This document shows, one piece after another, positions 25,160-34,469 of a stretch of 64,000 bases of DNA. Made by a program: the position numbers and the translations under genes. The DNA comes from Pseudomonas sp. v388 (GTDB taxonomy: Bacteria > Pseudomonadota > Gammaproteobacteria > Pseudomonadales > Pseudomonadaceae): positions 496,001-560,000 of the forward strand of contig NZ_RHQN01000001.1 in NCBI RefSeq assembly GCF_003935425.1. Direction: 5' to 3'. Within the stretch, counting starts at the first letter, position 1. Every line of letters begins with the position of its first letter. Under the pieces are notes generated by a model that did no database searches, had not been told where the DNA came from, and worked only from the letters and a program-made list of their open reading frames with translations.

Positions 25160-26512
25160 TTAAGGAGCCGAAGGGGTTCGAATCAGCGCCTCACCCGCCT
25201 CCGATGATGACGGGCTTTGAGAGGATGCCAGATGAGGAGCGGTCTCTCTTGCAAACCCCACAGCGATGAAGGTCAAGACCCCTCCAAAAATGATGTATAG
25301 CGCCAACGGCCAAGACGCCCCTGACCATGCAACCAGGGTGGTGGCTATGAACGGAACGGGGCCGCTATGGATCATCCCACCGCAGTGATATCCGATTGCT
25401 GAGCCTGTGTACCGCAAGCGGGTTTCAAACTGCTCGGTCACGAAGCTGGCAAGGGGGCCGTAGGTCGCTGCGTGAAGCACAGGCAGGCAAATGAACATGG
25501 CCAGGTAGACGTTCAGAGTGTCGCCCGAATCCACCAGCCAGAAGATGGGGTACGCCAGGATAATCATCAGCACACACCCGATCATCAGCACAGGTCGGCG
25601 CCCGTATTTGTCAGCCATGATGGCGATCACAGGTATGGTGAACACTTGTATCAGCGACGCCAGACACACCGCGCCCAATACGGTTGATTTGGGCAGGCCG
25701 ATCGTCGTCGACACGTAACGCAGGATGAAGACGGTTGCGATGTAGAAAATGATATTCGCGGCCGCCATCGAGAACATGGTGATCAGGACGGACTTCCAAG
25801 CCGTCGTAATCACCTGTGTCACTGGGAACCGCACCTCACGCCCCTCGCGCTTTACTTCTTTGAACTCCGGTGTTTCGGTAATCTTCAATCGGATGTAGAG
25901 GCCCAGGATCACCAGCAATGCACTGGCGACGAAAGGAACTCGCCACCCCCAGGCCAGCATTTCTGCCTCGGGCAGCAACTGCACCAGATAAAAGGAAGAC
26001 GTTGCTAAAACCAGGCCGGCGGGGATGCCACATTGTGGCCAACTTCCGTAAAAGGCTCGTCGGCCAGGCGGAGCGTGCTCCACCGCCATCAGAACCGCCC
26101 CACTCCATTCGCCACCAATCGCAATCCCTTGAAACAGACGCGCGGTCAACAAAAGAGCGGGTGCCAGTACACCTACTTGCTCATAGGTAGGCATGAGTCC
26201 CACCGAAAGCGTGGACAGCCCCATCATGAGCAAGCTCAAGACCAGCATGGTTTTGCGCCCTAACCTGTCACCGAAATGACCGAAGATCACACCTCCAAGC
26301 GGGCGTGCAACGAAGGCGGCGCCAAAAGCACCAAATGCTGCGAGTGTGCCTGTGAGCGGATCAAGTGTCGGGAAGAAGATTTTATTGAAAATCAGCGCCG
26401 CCGCGGTGCCGAACAGGAAGAAATCGAAGTATTCGATCAGCGTACCGATGAAGCTTGCGAAGGCCACCCTGACAATAGGTGAGCGTGGTGGTTTATCACT
26501 TAGGTGACTCAT
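25160..26512 (-). CDS. MHS-family MFS organic-acid transporter
   Basis: 450 aa from ATG 26512, chosen because GGAG stands nine bases before it; an upstream in-frame start (26572) is less likely. Twelve membrane helices. 'FASFIGTLIEYFDFFLFGTAAALIF' and 'ARPLGGVIFGHFGDRLGRKTML' are the metabolite:H+ symporter (ShiA/KgtP/ProP-like) signatures. It likely brings in the acid degraded by the adjacent CoA-thioester cluster. A sigma-54-type promoter lies about 83 bp upstream (26595-26609), and a terminator separates it from the SDR gene, so it is its own unit of the same regulon. Confidence 0.9.
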   Translation of the reverse strand: MSHLSDKPPRSPIVRVAFASFIGTLIEYFDFFLFGTAAALIFNKIFFPTLDPLTGTLAAFGAFGAAFVARPLGGVIFGHFGDRLGRKTMLVLSLLMMGLSTLSVGLMPTYEQVGVLAPALLLTARLFQGIAIGGEWSGAVLMAVEHAPPGRRAFYGSWPQCGIPAGLVLATSSFYLVQLLPEAEMLAWGWRVPFVASALLVILGLYIRLKITETPEFKEVKREGREVRFPVTQVITTAWKSVLITMFSMAAANIIFYIATVFILRYVSTTIGLPKSTVLGAVCLASLIQVFTIPVIAIMADKYGRRPVLMIGCVLMIILAYPIFWLVDSGDTLNVYLAMFICLPVLHAATYGPLASFVTEQFETRLRYTGSAIGYHCGGMIHSGPVPFIATTLVAWSGASWPLALYIIFGGVLTFIAVGFARETAPHLASSQSPSSSEAGEALIRTPSAP

Positions 26513-26594
26513 GGGCGCATCTCCACTGGAGGTTTCTTGTTTTGTTTGTGAACCGTCCCGTCGCCTATGCATCCCGGCAACTCATGTGAAGTTT

Positions 26595-26609
26595 GCAAGC
26601 AGCGTACCA
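26595..26609 (-). promoter_or_regulatory. Sigma-54 promoter for the MHS transporter
   Basis: On the minus strand TGGTACGCTGCTTGC: the invariant GG and GC elements at correct spacing, with one mismatch to TGGCACG-N4-TTGC, followed by A. About 83 bp before ATG 26512. Confidence 0.6.
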
Positions 26610-26724
26610 AAGCAATCCGCCAAGCTAACCAATTGAAACTAAACAACTAATTTTGATATGAACGCAGGGCTCCTTGGGCCAGTGTCGTCTTGGAGGACAC
26701 ATTTGGCTGCGCGGGTGGACGAAA

Positions 26725-26750
26725 AAAAACGGCCAGAATTGGCCGTTTTT
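26725..26750. terminator. Terminator after the SDR gene
   Basis: AAAAACGGCCA-GAAT-TGGCCGTTTTT, an 11-bp stem with 4-nt loop; on the minus strand it ends in eight T residues. It lies 21 bp after the SDR stop and upstream of the MHS promoter. Confidence 0.88.
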
Positions 26751-26770
26751 GTTATCGAGCAGCCTGGCGG

Positions 26771-27511
26771 TCAGAGCGCCACGCCTTGTCCACCGTCCAG
26801 GTAGATTGTTTCTCCGGTGAAATAGGGCATTTGTTCATGGAAAAGCATGGCGATAAATCCGGCTACATCCAGCGCCGAGCCAGGGCCCCCAACAGGGATG
26901 CGCGCAGCAAGGAAGTTCTTGATCTTCTCGGATTGCATGAAGTCTTTATTCAAATCCGTTTCGATATAGCCGGGTGCGACGGTTAGCACCCGTATACCTT
27001 TGGACGCCCACTCGACCGCGAGGCACCGCCCGATGGCTCCAATCGCCGCCTTGGACGCGGCATATGCTGCGTTACGCTTGACGCCCATCTTGTCGAAAAA
27101 AGAACCCACGTTTACGATCAGTCCGCCACTGTGCTCCAGATAAGGATAGGCTTGCTGGCAGGCAGCAAATGTTCCGGCCACGTTGGTCTGGATGACTTCA
27201 TTGAACTCAGAAAGAGGCTGTTTGGCGGAAGGTGCCTCGGTCTGGATTCCGGCGTTGTTGATAAGCCCATGGATGTCGCCAACCTGGTCACTGAACGATG
27301 CCAATGCCTGCGCAATGGAAGCCGGATCGGTCACATCCCCCTGAAGGTAAATCAGGCGATCTCGAAGCTCATCAGGAACGTTCAAGGATTCTGGCCCCAT
27401 ACCTTTGCGTGACAGGCAACCGACGGTATACCCGCGCTGTGCGAGGTCAATGGCGATTACTGCACCGATGCCACGGCTGGCGCCGGTGAGAAAGATGTTC
27501 TTGGCAGTCAT
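26771..27511 (-). CDS. Short-chain dehydrogenase/reductase (candidate 2-hydroxyacyl-ring CoA dehydrogenase)
   Basis: 246 aa from ATG 27511, one base after the enoyl-CoA hydratase stop; frames starting farther upstream lie inside that gene. Classical SDR: TGASRGIGAVI for NAD(P) binding near residue 9, NNAG, the catalytic serine in NVGSFF and YAASK. The coupling to an enoyl-CoA hydratase suggests oxidation of the hydroxyacyl-CoA formed by that enzyme. BadH, the 2-hydroxycyclohexanecarboxyl-CoA dehydrogenase, is also an SDR, so this is one of two BadH candidates in the cluster. Confidence 0.88.
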   Translation of the reverse strand: MTAKNIFLTGASRGIGAVIAIDLAQRGYTVGCLSRKGMGPESLNVPDELRDRLIYLQGDVTDPASIAQALASFSDQVGDIHGLINNAGIQTEAPSAKQPLSEFNEVIQTNVAGTFAACQQAYPYLEHSGGLIVNVGSFFDKMGVKRNAAYAASKAAIGAIGRCLAVEWASKGIRVLTVAPGYIETDLNKDFMQSEKIKNFLAARIPVGGPGSALDVAGFIAMLFHEQMPYFTGETIYLDGGQGVAL

Positions 27512-27512
27512 C

Positions 27513-28280
27513 TCAATGATCCTTGAATTGGGGTGGACGTTTTGCCACGAACGCAGCCATGCCTTCCCTGGCATCAGCGGTTTGAAATGCAAGCGTTGCC
27601 AGATCGGCCTCAATGCGTAAACCGTCGGCCAGGGTGCCGCCCATTGCTCGCTGAACCGCCTCTCGTGCAAAGGCAGTCGCCTGCTTACTGAAACCGCTGA
27701 ACTGGTCAGCGAAGTTTGTCGCTGCGAGCATGACGTCCTCCTCAACCAGCTTATTCACCAGGCCAATTGAATGCGCTTCGCTTGCGTCCAGGGTGCGTCC
27801 CGTCAGGATCAGCTCCATGGCACGCGCTTCGCCGATCAATCTAGGCAGGCGTTGTGTGCCCCCGTAGCCGGGCATAAGGCCAAGCTTGACCTCTGGCAGC
27901 CCTAGCTTTGCTTTGCTCAATGCAACTCGAAAAGTGCATGCGAGGGCCAGCTCCAGACCACCGCCGAAGGCATAGCCGTTAATGGCAGCTATCGAAGGAA
28001 CGGGGAATCGATCCAACCGGGAGAATGCCGACTGGCCGACTTCCAGCCCCTTTCGTTGCTGGGAAAGGCTACGATCCTGGAGTTCTTTGATATCGGCGCC
28101 GGCACAAAAGGCCTTCTCCCCACTGCCGCTGATGATCAATGCTCTGATATCCCAATCGGCCGCTTCGTCCAATGCATCGCCGATCTCAGCGAGAATTTCA
28201 AAACTGAGCGCATTCAGAGCTTCGGGGCGGTTCAAAATCAAGTGGGCATAGGGGCCAGCCCGTGTTAGAGACACTGTCAT
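27513..28280 (-). CDS. Enoyl-CoA hydratase (BadK/FadB1-like)
   Basis: 255 aa from ATG 28280. Crotonase fold: AFCAGADIKEL oxyanion-hole segment, AINGYAFGGGLELALACTFRVA, and LPEVKLGLMPGYGGTQRLPR with the acidic residues used in hydration. It differs from the MenB/BadI-like protein of the main operon. Expected reaction: hydration of an alpha,beta-unsaturated (possibly cyclic, e.g. cyclohexene) carboxyl-CoA. A textbook sigma-54 promoter stands about 100 bp upstream, and the gene is divergent from the TetR regulator. Confidence 0.88.
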   Translation of the reverse strand: MTVSLTRAGPYAHLILNRPEALNALSFEILAEIGDALDEAADWDIRALIISGSGEKAFCAGADIKELQDRSLSQQRKGLEVGQSAFSRLDRFPVPSIAAINGYAFGGGLELALACTFRVALSKAKLGLPEVKLGLMPGYGGTQRLPRLIGEARAMELILTGRTLDASEAHSIGLVNKLVEEDVMLAATNFADQFSGFSKQATAFAREAVQRAMGGTLADGLRIEADLATLAFQTADAREGMAAFVAKRPPQFKDH

Positions 28281-28380
28281 CGACTTCCCTCGTTTTGTTG
28301 TTGGATTCAAGCATGTGATCGATGGCCAGAAGTAATCGAAAAAATCCGGCCAGCTCTGGACAGACACATATTTCTTCCCC

Positions 28381-28395
28381 GCAAGCTGCGTGCCA
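28381..28395 (-). promoter_or_regulatory. Sigma-54 promoter for the hydratase-SDR operon
   Basis: On the minus strand TGGCACGCAGCTTGC, an exact fit to TGGCACG-N4-TTGC. About 100 bp before ATG 28280. Confidence 0.75.
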
Positions 28396-28420
28396 TCGCT
28401 CGAGATTCAGTTGTACACCT

Positions 28421-28440
28421 TCAAAACAGAGACCTTTTGA
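28421..28440. promoter_or_regulatory. Inverted repeat between two divergent sigma-54 promoters
   Basis: TCAAAA-N8-TTTTGA lies upstream of the minus-strand promoter and about 160 bp upstream of the plus-strand one. It is a candidate upstream activator or repressor site; the match to any known site is untested. Confidence 0.25.
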
Positions 28441-28602
28441 CCCAGGTGTGAGGCGGCAGACCAGAGAATGTCTGCGATGAAGACACTCGTGCAATCTGAA
28501 GTGTGTGCTAATCGGTCACTTATGCACTGATCGCCCGTGCCCATTCATTCAATGATCCGCCCAGCCTCATCGGTAACCGCGACAGGGTTAGCACAAAGAC
28601 CT

Positions 28603-28617
28603 TGGCACAGCGCTTGC
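28603..28617 (+). promoter_or_regulatory. Sigma-54 promoter for the TetR gene
   Basis: TGGCACAGCGCTTGC, matching TGGCAC-N5-TTGC, about 33 bp before ATG 28650. It overlaps an inverted repeat GCTTGC-GAC-GCAAGC (28612-28626) that could be the autoregulatory operator of the TetR protein. Confidence 0.65.
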
Positions 28618-28626
28618 GACGCAAGC
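28612..28626. promoter_or_regulatory. Palindrome GCTTGC-GAC-GCAAGC, candidate TetR operator
   Basis: It covers the -12 element and the likely start site of the TetR promoter, the usual place for an autorepressor. Confidence 0.35.
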
Positions 28627-28649
28627 ACCAAACCTGTCGGAGAGCTGCA

Positions 28650-29282
28650 ATGGCTGAGACTACCGCGTTGAATCCCCACAAGGAGCGCTCGCTCCGCATA
28701 ATGGAGGTTGCGACGCAACTGTTCCACGAACAGGGCTACGAAGCGGTGTCGCTTCGAGACATTGCCAAGCGGGCGGGCATCAGCTCCGGGTCGCTTTACT
28801 ACTACATCGAAAGCAAGCAATCGCTGCTGGTAGACCTCATGGAGGAGTCGCTGAGCGCATTGCTGCACGCGGTGACGAGTGCTGGAATCGCTCGCGTACA
28901 TCCCTCAAAACAGCTGGCGCTTTTGACGAACGTATTCCTTGAGCAGGCCAGGAGAGATGGCTTGCAACTCGCTTTAGCCTTTCGCGAGTCGGGCAGGTTG
29001 TCCACTCATCATCGCGGTGAGATTGACGGGTTGCTGCTGCGCTTCACAGATCAGTTGGATCAAGCTATCAGCGCTCGTTGTGGGGTGGATTGCTCTTATC
29101 TACAGCATATGGGAATCACAGGGGGAATCCTGTCGGTGCTTAAAAGCCACCTGTATGACGAACCTTGGCTGGTGGGTTCAGATGACGGCAACCTGCTTTG
29201 CCGCATCGTGGATGTCTTAGCGACAGAGCTTGTGTGCACACGTGGGAAAACTGGCGTACCTGGCGTCGTCAGCGATGTTTAG
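28650..29282 (+). CDS. TetR-family regulator
   Basis: 210 aa, ATG 28650 with GGAG upstream; the longer frame from 28602 overlaps the promoter. N-terminal HTH: ATQLFHEQGYEAVSLRDIAKRAGISSGSLYYYIESKQSLL, typical TetR_N. The C-terminal ligand domain, at about 80-200, resembles acyl-CoA-responsive members (PaaR/KstR2-like size), but the ligand is unknown. It is divergent from the hydratase-SDR unit and convergent with the ten-gene operon. Probably senses a CoA intermediate and represses the flanking units. Confidence 0.87.
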   Translation: MAETTALNPHKERSLRIMEVATQLFHEQGYEAVSLRDIAKRAGISSGSLYYYIESKQSLLVDLMEESLSALLHAVTSAGIARVHPSKQLALLTNVFLEQARRDGLQLALAFRESGRLSTHHRGEIDGLLLRFTDQLDQAISARCGVDCSYLQHMGITGGILSVLKSHLYDEPWLVGSDDGNLLCRIVDVLATELVCTRGKTGVPGVVSDV

Positions 29283-29340
29283 CAGAGCCGGTTGATCAGT
29301 CCTGTGCACGCTAGTGTCAATCAGGGCGGGAAATCGAACA

Positions 29341-29362
29341 TTGGGGCCTGGAAGGGCCCCAA
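29341..29362. terminator. GC-rich hairpin between convergent genes
   Basis: TTGGGGCC-TGGAAG-GGCCCCAA, 8-bp stem, between the TetR stop (29282) and the last gene of the operon (29387). There is no proper T-run on either side, so termination is inferred from position. Confidence 0.45.
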
Positions 29363-29386
29363 AAAGCTGTACGTCGTTGACAGGTC

Positions 29387-30175
29387 TCACTTAATCGTGA
29401 GCCCACCATCGACCATGATTGATGCCCCATGAATGAACTGTGCCGCTTCGCTCGCCAAGAACAAGGTTGCGTTGGCAATGTCCTGGGGGTGTCCGACTCG
29501 CCCAGCGGGCACACTGCGAACGACCTGGCTGAATTTGGAGTCAGGGTCGGCCAAGACATCCTGGGTCATACCGGTATCAATCATTCCCGGGCAGATCGCA
29601 TTGGCTCGAACCCCCTTACGGCCGTAGTCGAACGAGAGCTGCTTGGTAAAGCCCAGCACCGCGTGCTTGCTCGCGGTATAAGCCGCACCGCCCCCGCCGG
29701 CAAACAGGCCGGCGATAGAAGCAACGTTGATGATGACACCACCGCCTCGCTCCAACATTTGTGGCAACACTGCCTTGGTCAGTCGGAAAATGCTGCTCAC
29801 GTTGATGTTCATCGTCTGCTGCCATAGCGCCTCGTCGGTATCCAGACAGCGGCTGAATCCATCGAGAACGCCTGCCGTGTTGCAGAGGACATCGATACAA
29901 CCCAGCTGGGGCTGTATTTGCGCGATGCACTCAGTAATCGCCTCGGCGTCACCCAGATCAACTGTAAAAGTAAACAGTTTGTCTGGTGCAGCCCCTGACG
30001 CGCAGGCCAATGATTCTAGTCCGGCAGCATTGACATCTACCGCGGCGACCCTTGCCCCGGCGGCCATGAACAACTCCACTTGAGCACGGCCGATGCCGGA
30101 GGCGGCGCCAGTGATCAGCACCACCTTGCCGTCGAATCGAAGCATCTCGCTGACCTTGTCTGGCGTGACGCTCAT
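29387..30175 (-). CDS. Short-chain dehydrogenase/reductase (BadH-like candidate)
   Basis: 262 aa. ITGAASGIGRAQ, CNTAGV, NVASIAG and YTASK give the full SDR set. ATG 30175 overlaps the ligase stop by 4 bp (ATGA). Last gene of the ten-gene operon. Oxidation of a hydroxyacyl-CoA is the likely role; in the alicyclic-acid scheme it would make 2-ketocyclohexanecarboxyl-CoA. Confidence 0.88.
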   Translation of the reverse strand: MSVTPDKVSEMLRFDGKVVLITGAASGIGRAQVELFMAAGARVAAVDVNAAGLESLACASGAAPDKLFTFTVDLGDAEAITECIAQIQPQLGCIDVLCNTAGVLDGFSRCLDTDEALWQQTMNINVSSIFRLTKAVLPQMLERGGGVIINVASIAGLFAGGGGAAYTASKHAVLGFTKQLSFDYGRKGVRANAICPGMIDTGMTQDVLADPDSKFSQVVRSVPAGRVGHPQDIANATLFLASEAAQFIHGASIMVDGGLTIK

Positions 30176-31872
30176 GCGCTGGTTGCCTCAGAAGTACCCA
30201 CCCAGCGAACAGCTGCCGGTTTGAGATGACCGTCCTTGACTTGCTCGGACAACTCGCGCTTCAAAATCTTGCCGCTCGCCGTCATCGGAAATGCTTCTAC
30301 GCTAAGGAAATACTCGGGCATATCGAAGCGAGACAAACCGACTGCATCAAGGTGCTGAAGGATCTCCTCGCTGAGCGGCGCTGTGCCGACGGCGGGAATG
30401 ATTGCCAGGCAAACCTTTTCCCCTAACCTTGCGTCCGCGACGGGGAACGCTGCGGCTTTAGCGACCCCGGGGTGGCGCAGTGCTAAGTTTTCAATTTCCG
30501 CGGGGTAAATATTGTGTCCACCACGGATGATCAGATCTTTTGAGCGCCCTACTATCTCCAGGTTACCGTTCGCGTCCAGTCGCCCCAGGTCACCGCTCAT
30601 AAACCAGCCGTGGCGATTGAAAGAAGTCTGAGTGGAGACGTGATTACCGAAGTAACCCAGCATGAGAGTCGCCCCGCGCCCACCAATCTCCCCTACTTCG
30701 CCAATGGCCGCCTCGATGTCACGGTTATCCGCTTTCCAGATTTTGACCTCGTAAGCCGGATTACCGCGGCCGACCGGTTGTCCCACTGTTCTGGTCAGGG
30801 TTTCAACGCTATCGGTTGGAATGGTCGCATTGTGGGAGCCGTTTTCACTCATCCCATAGATGTTTTGAGGCATCACACCCAGAGCAACCAACTGGCGAGC
30901 AACCTCTTCTGGAATGGCGGCGCCGGCCATGTAGAACATCTTCACCCGGCCCAGTTGCTCCAGTCCTCTGCTGCGGACATCCTGGAGGATATCAATGGCG
31001 TGGGTAGGAACGCCCATCACATAGTCGGCGCCAGATTCAATCATACGGTCAATGGGTTGCTTGCCTTTGACCTGATCATTCACGATGAACTCGCAACCGG
31101 TAATCAGGCACTGCTCCAACCCAACGGTGGCGATGTGATGACTGAGAGGGCCCAGGCAATAAATCACTGTCTCTCGGGTCAGACCCCAGTCAGCCGCCAA
31201 TGCCCTCCCATTGGCCAACAACGTGTTATCGCTGTGCATAAGCGCTTTTGGCTGGCCCGTCGTTCCTGAGGTAAAGGCGATGTAGACAATCTTATCCGGA
31301 TTGCCATCCGGTACCGGGCTATCCTTAACACCACGATTCTGAGGAAAGCGTTTTGCCTCTGGCGGCAAATTCAAATTGGATGTTCCGGGAGGTGCGACGA
31401 CGTAGGCTTGGCAGAATCCTTTGAGACTGTGCAGACGGGAAAAAATGTCTTTTCTATCGGCATCTGCGCCATATCCAGGCTGTCCTACGAAAGCGCGGAC
31501 ATCGCAGCGCTCAAGCAGCGTGTAGATCTCGTCAACTGTGTGATTCTGGTGCAGTGCCTGCATCGAAACGTAACCATTACGAGAACAGGCCAACAACAGA
31601 ACTACGCATTCCACCCGGCTCGGAAGCCAGCCGGCCACACGGTCTCCGCTCTGCAGTCCAGCTTCATGGAGATCCGTTGCGAGTGCATCAGCCCAACTCA
31701 CCAATTCTGCCCATGTCAGGCGAAGCTCGGAGTCTCGGATGGCGAACCGTTCCGGGTGAGAAGCTGCGTGCTGAACGGCCATTCCATACAGCGTCACGTC
31801 TTGCCATAGCCCTTTGGAGTAAAACTCCTTGGCGAGCTGCGGATCGTGCAGTGTCATCAAAGTCGAGCGCAT
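30172..31872 (-). CDS. Acid-CoA ligase (AliA-like, AMP-binding)
   Basis: 566 aa from ATG 31872, which has GGAGG seven bases upstream; the longer frame (31926) overlaps the previous gene. The ANL motif FTSGTTGQPKALMHS, IYGMSENG, then GDLGRLDANGNLEIVGRSKDLIIRGGHNIYP and the C-terminal lysine in ASGKILKREL are all present. Segments such as GLWQDVTLYG, SRNGYV and GYGADADRKDIF recall cyclohexanecarboxylate-CoA ligase AliA (memory, not aligned). It activates the imported acid with ATP. Confidence 0.87.
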   Translation of the reverse strand: MRSTLMTLHDPQLAKEFYSKGLWQDVTLYGMAVQHAASHPERFAIRDSELRLTWAELVSWADALATDLHEAGLQSGDRVAGWLPSRVECVVLLLACSRNGYVSMQALHQNHTVDEIYTLLERCDVRAFVGQPGYGADADRKDIFSRLHSLKGFCQAYVVAPPGTSNLNLPPEAKRFPQNRGVKDSPVPDGNPDKIVYIAFTSGTTGQPKALMHSDNTLLANGRALAADWGLTRETVIYCLGPLSHHIATVGLEQCLITGCEFIVNDQVKGKQPIDRMIESGADYVMGVPTHAIDILQDVRSRGLEQLGRVKMFYMAGAAIPEEVARQLVALGVMPQNIYGMSENGSHNATIPTDSVETLTRTVGQPVGRGNPAYEVKIWKADNRDIEAAIGEVGEIGGRGATLMLGYFGNHVSTQTSFNRHGWFMSGDLGRLDANGNLEIVGRSKDLIIRGGHNIYPAEIENLALRHPGVAKAAAFPVADARLGEKVCLAIIPAVGTAPLSEEILQHLDAVGLSRFDMPEYFLSVEAFPMTASGKILKRELSEQVKDGHLKPAAVRWVGTSEATSA

Positions 31873-31922
31873 GGTGCCTCCAATATTATTTCTATTATTG
31901 AGAAGGGTTGATCTCGTAAATC

Positions 31923-33455
31923 TCACGGAGCGCTTGATTGGCTCTCCACAAAGCGGCCTTTACCTGCTGCTAATCGGCGCAGAAGCGCAGAGGGCCGATA
32001 CCGATCCTCTTGGTAGTGGCGCTGAATATTGTCGAGAACGCGGTAGAGATAATCTGCTCCAAGGCGATCGGCCCACGCCAAAGGCCCTTCGGGATAGTTC
32101 ACGCCGAACCGCATCGCACGATCAATGTCGTGCGCAGTGGCTACCGATTGCATCAACGCGTCTGAGGCCTCATTCGCGAGCATGGCGACAGTACGAAGCA
32201 CCACTAAACCGGGTGTGTCGTCAATCACGCTGACCCGCCAACCAAGCGCCTGGAGCAAGCCTGTGGCGACATCGATGGCCGCTGGCGATGCCTGGTCAGC
32301 CCTGGCGATGGCCAGCCGTCCAGACTTTTTGAAATCGAGAGCGAGATCGAACAGAACAAGGTTTGGCAGGTTGTCCTCGGCACTGCGGATCGTTGCACTC
32401 CGACCGTCGCTGAGGGCAAGCGTACAGCCGTCCATACGCAGTAGCCCTCCACCCTGAACGCATTGAAGGTCAACGCCTTGCAGTGGTGATGCAAGAAGGT
32501 CTTCGGCGGGGCCAAGATTGCCTTCAACGATCAATTTAGCGGGTACAGGCTTGGGCTCGTGCTCTGAGACGGCGGGAGGCGTCGCCTGGGGGCCATAGAA
32601 GTAGAAGCCGCGCCCTGACTTGCGGCCAAGAAAACCCGCCGAGACTAACTCTTGTTGGCTCAGTGAAGGCTTGTAACGAGGATCTTGAAAGTACGACTGG
32701 AACACCGAACACGTCACGGCAAAATTGACGTCATGACCAATCAGATCCATGAGTTCGAACGGCCCCATAGGGAAGCCTCCCCCTTCTCGCATCAATGCAT
32801 CCAGGGTGTCCACATTCGAGACCTGCTCTTCGAGCAGCCGAAGGGCTTCAGCGTAATACGGGCGCGCTACACGATTGACGATAAAGCCAGGGGTTGATCG
32901 GGTAAGGACTGGCTTCTTTCCCCAAGCCAACGCTGTTTGATAAAGCGTCTGTGCGACTGTCTTATCGGTAGCCAGGCCTGAAACGACCTCGACGAGTGCC
33001 ATCAACGGGGCAGGATTGAAAAAATGAAGCCCGGCGACGCGCCCTGGATATGCAAGCTTGGCGGCTATCGCTGTGATGGACACAGAAGATGTATTGGTGG
33101 CCAAAATCGCGGTTGGATCAACTACCGCTTCTAGCTCGAGAAAAAGGTGCTGCTTCGCCTCCAGGTCTTCAACGATGGCCTCAATGACCAGTCCTGCGGC
33201 GGCGACATCGTTGATGGAGGAGGCAACCCTAAGCGCCTCCGAGGCCATTTGAGCCTGTTCGGTTTTCATCCGCCCTTTTTCAACGAGGCGGGTGAACATA
33301 GCGCGTATCTGTTCGCGGCTTTTCGCTGCAGCACCCTCACGAACATCGAAGAGCCAGACAGTGTGCCCGGCGGCGGCAGCGACCTGTGCAATACCGCTGC
33401 CCATCGCTCCAGCCCCAATGACGGCGATTTCGGTAGAAGAACTCAGAGCATTCAT
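31923..33455 (-). CDS. 3-hydroxyacyl-CoA dehydrogenase, two-part PaaH/PaaC type
   Basis: 510 aa. N-terminal NAD domain with VIGAGAMGSGIAQVAAAAG, then the 3HCDH domain (TPGFIVNRVARPYYAEALRLLEE, GGGFPMGPFELMDLIGHDVN) and a second divergent unit ending in a repeated 3HCDH domain (GVNYPEGPLAWADRLG). This length and layout are typical of PaaH-like enzymes for dicarboxyl-CoA or aromatic-derived thioesters. It oxidises 3-hydroxyacyl-CoA to 3-ketoacyl-CoA and would fit pimeloyl/adipoyl-CoA beta-oxidation. Confidence 0.9.
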   Translation of the reverse strand: MNALSSSTEIAVIGAGAMGSGIAQVAAAAGHTVWLFDVREGAAAKSREQIRAMFTRLVEKGRMKTEQAQMASEALRVASSINDVAAAGLVIEAIVEDLEAKQHLFLELEAVVDPTAILATNTSSVSITAIAAKLAYPGRVAGLHFFNPAPLMALVEVVSGLATDKTVAQTLYQTALAWGKKPVLTRSTPGFIVNRVARPYYAEALRLLEEQVSNVDTLDALMREGGGFPMGPFELMDLIGHDVNFAVTCSVFQSYFQDPRYKPSLSQQELVSAGFLGRKSGRGFYFYGPQATPPAVSEHEPKPVPAKLIVEGNLGPAEDLLASPLQGVDLQCVQGGGLLRMDGCTLALSDGRSATIRSAEDNLPNLVLFDLALDFKKSGRLAIARADQASPAAIDVATGLLQALGWRVSVIDDTPGLVVLRTVAMLANEASDALMQSVATAHDIDRAMRFGVNYPEGPLAWADRLGADYLYRVLDNIQRHYQEDRYRPSALLRRLAAGKGRFVESQSSAP

Positions 33456-33456
33456 C

Positions 33457-34455
33457 TCAGGCCCCCCTTTTCATCGATACGACGGCCTTTCCTTGCACTT
33501 TGCCCTCTTTGACCAAGGTCAACGCCTCGCCGGCATTCTCGAAGTCGAATAACCGCATGATCCGCGGTTTGACTGCTCCTTCACGCCACAGCTTGAATAG
33601 CGTTTGCTGAGCAGCCTCCACCTTATCTGGCGTGCGGTCGCGGTAGTCACTCCATTGCAGACCGCAAACACCAATGTTCTTTAGCAGCAGATAATTCACC
33701 TTCATGTGAGGGATTTCTCCTGCCGCGAACCCGATGACGACGATACGTCCACACCAAGCTGTGGCGCGTAACGCGCCAGCAAAAAACGGATCGCCGAGAG
33801 GATCAATGACGACATCGGCGCCGTAGCCATCCGTCACGGCGTAAACCTGTTCACGGATGCTGTCCTTCAGGTTGTCGCCTGAAAGATCAATGATGTGATC
33901 CGCTCCAGATTCCCGAGCGACCTGAGCCTCAGCATCGTTCCGAACACCGGCAAGCACTTGAGCGCCCAGGCCCTTTGCTATTTGAACCGAGGCTAAGCCG
34001 ATGCCGCCCGAGGCACCACCGATGAGAACGATGTCACAAGCTTTAAGTTGCCCCCTCTCAGTGAGCGCAAAGTAGGCTGTTTGATAAACCAACCCCATTG
34101 CAGCCGCTTCTGGAAAGTCGAGCCCCTCAGGCATATGGAAGCTCTGGGCAGGCGTTGTGATGGCTTGTTCCGCCAGCGCGCCCCACTCGATCTGCGACAT
34201 GATGCGATCACCCGGAGCGTAGCCCTCAACACCTTCACCTACAGCGCTTACAACCCCCGCGAAGTCCTTGCCGGGGGTAAAGGGCCGTGGTGGCAGCAGT
34301 TGGTATTTTCCCGATATGACGAGCACGTCTGGAAAATTGATCCCGGCTGCCTTGACGTCTACGACAATTTCACCCGGCTGGGCTTTTAGCTGCGGCAGCT
34401 CATCAATTTGAAGAGTGTGAGGCTCGCCATGTTCATGCACGCGATAACTACGCAT
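33457..34455 (-). CDS. NADPH:quinone oxidoreductase-like (zinc-free MDR) reductase
   Basis: 332 aa. MDR fold with VLIGGASGGIGLASVQIAKGLGAQVLAG as the nucleotide site, and no structural-zinc cysteine cluster, so it belongs to the quinone-oxidoreductase/enoyl-reductase branch. Start one base from the next operon gene. In an acyl-CoA operon it may reduce an unsaturated thioester or serve redox balance; the substrate is open. Confidence 0.87.
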   Translation of the reverse strand: MRSYRVHEHGEPHTLQIDELPQLKAQPGEIVVDVKAAGINFPDVLVISGKYQLLPPRPFTPGKDFAGVVSAVGEGVEGYAPGDRIMSQIEWGALAEQAITTPAQSFHMPEGLDFPEAAAMGLVYQTAYFALTERGQLKACDIVLIGGASGGIGLASVQIAKGLGAQVLAGVRNDAEAQVARESGADHIIDLSGDNLKDSIREQVYAVTDGYGADVVIDPLGDPFFAGALRATAWCGRIVVIGFAAGEIPHMKVNYLLLKNIGVCGLQWSDYRDRTPDKVEAAQQTLFKLWREGAVKPRIMRLFDFENAGEALTLVKEGKVQGKAVVSMKRGA

Positions 34456-34469
34456 CGTTCTTCTCCTGA

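Noticed and set aside
30610-31269. A 219-residue frame opposite the acid-CoA ligase
   Set aside because: Antisense shadow; the ligase motifs on the other strand are complete.
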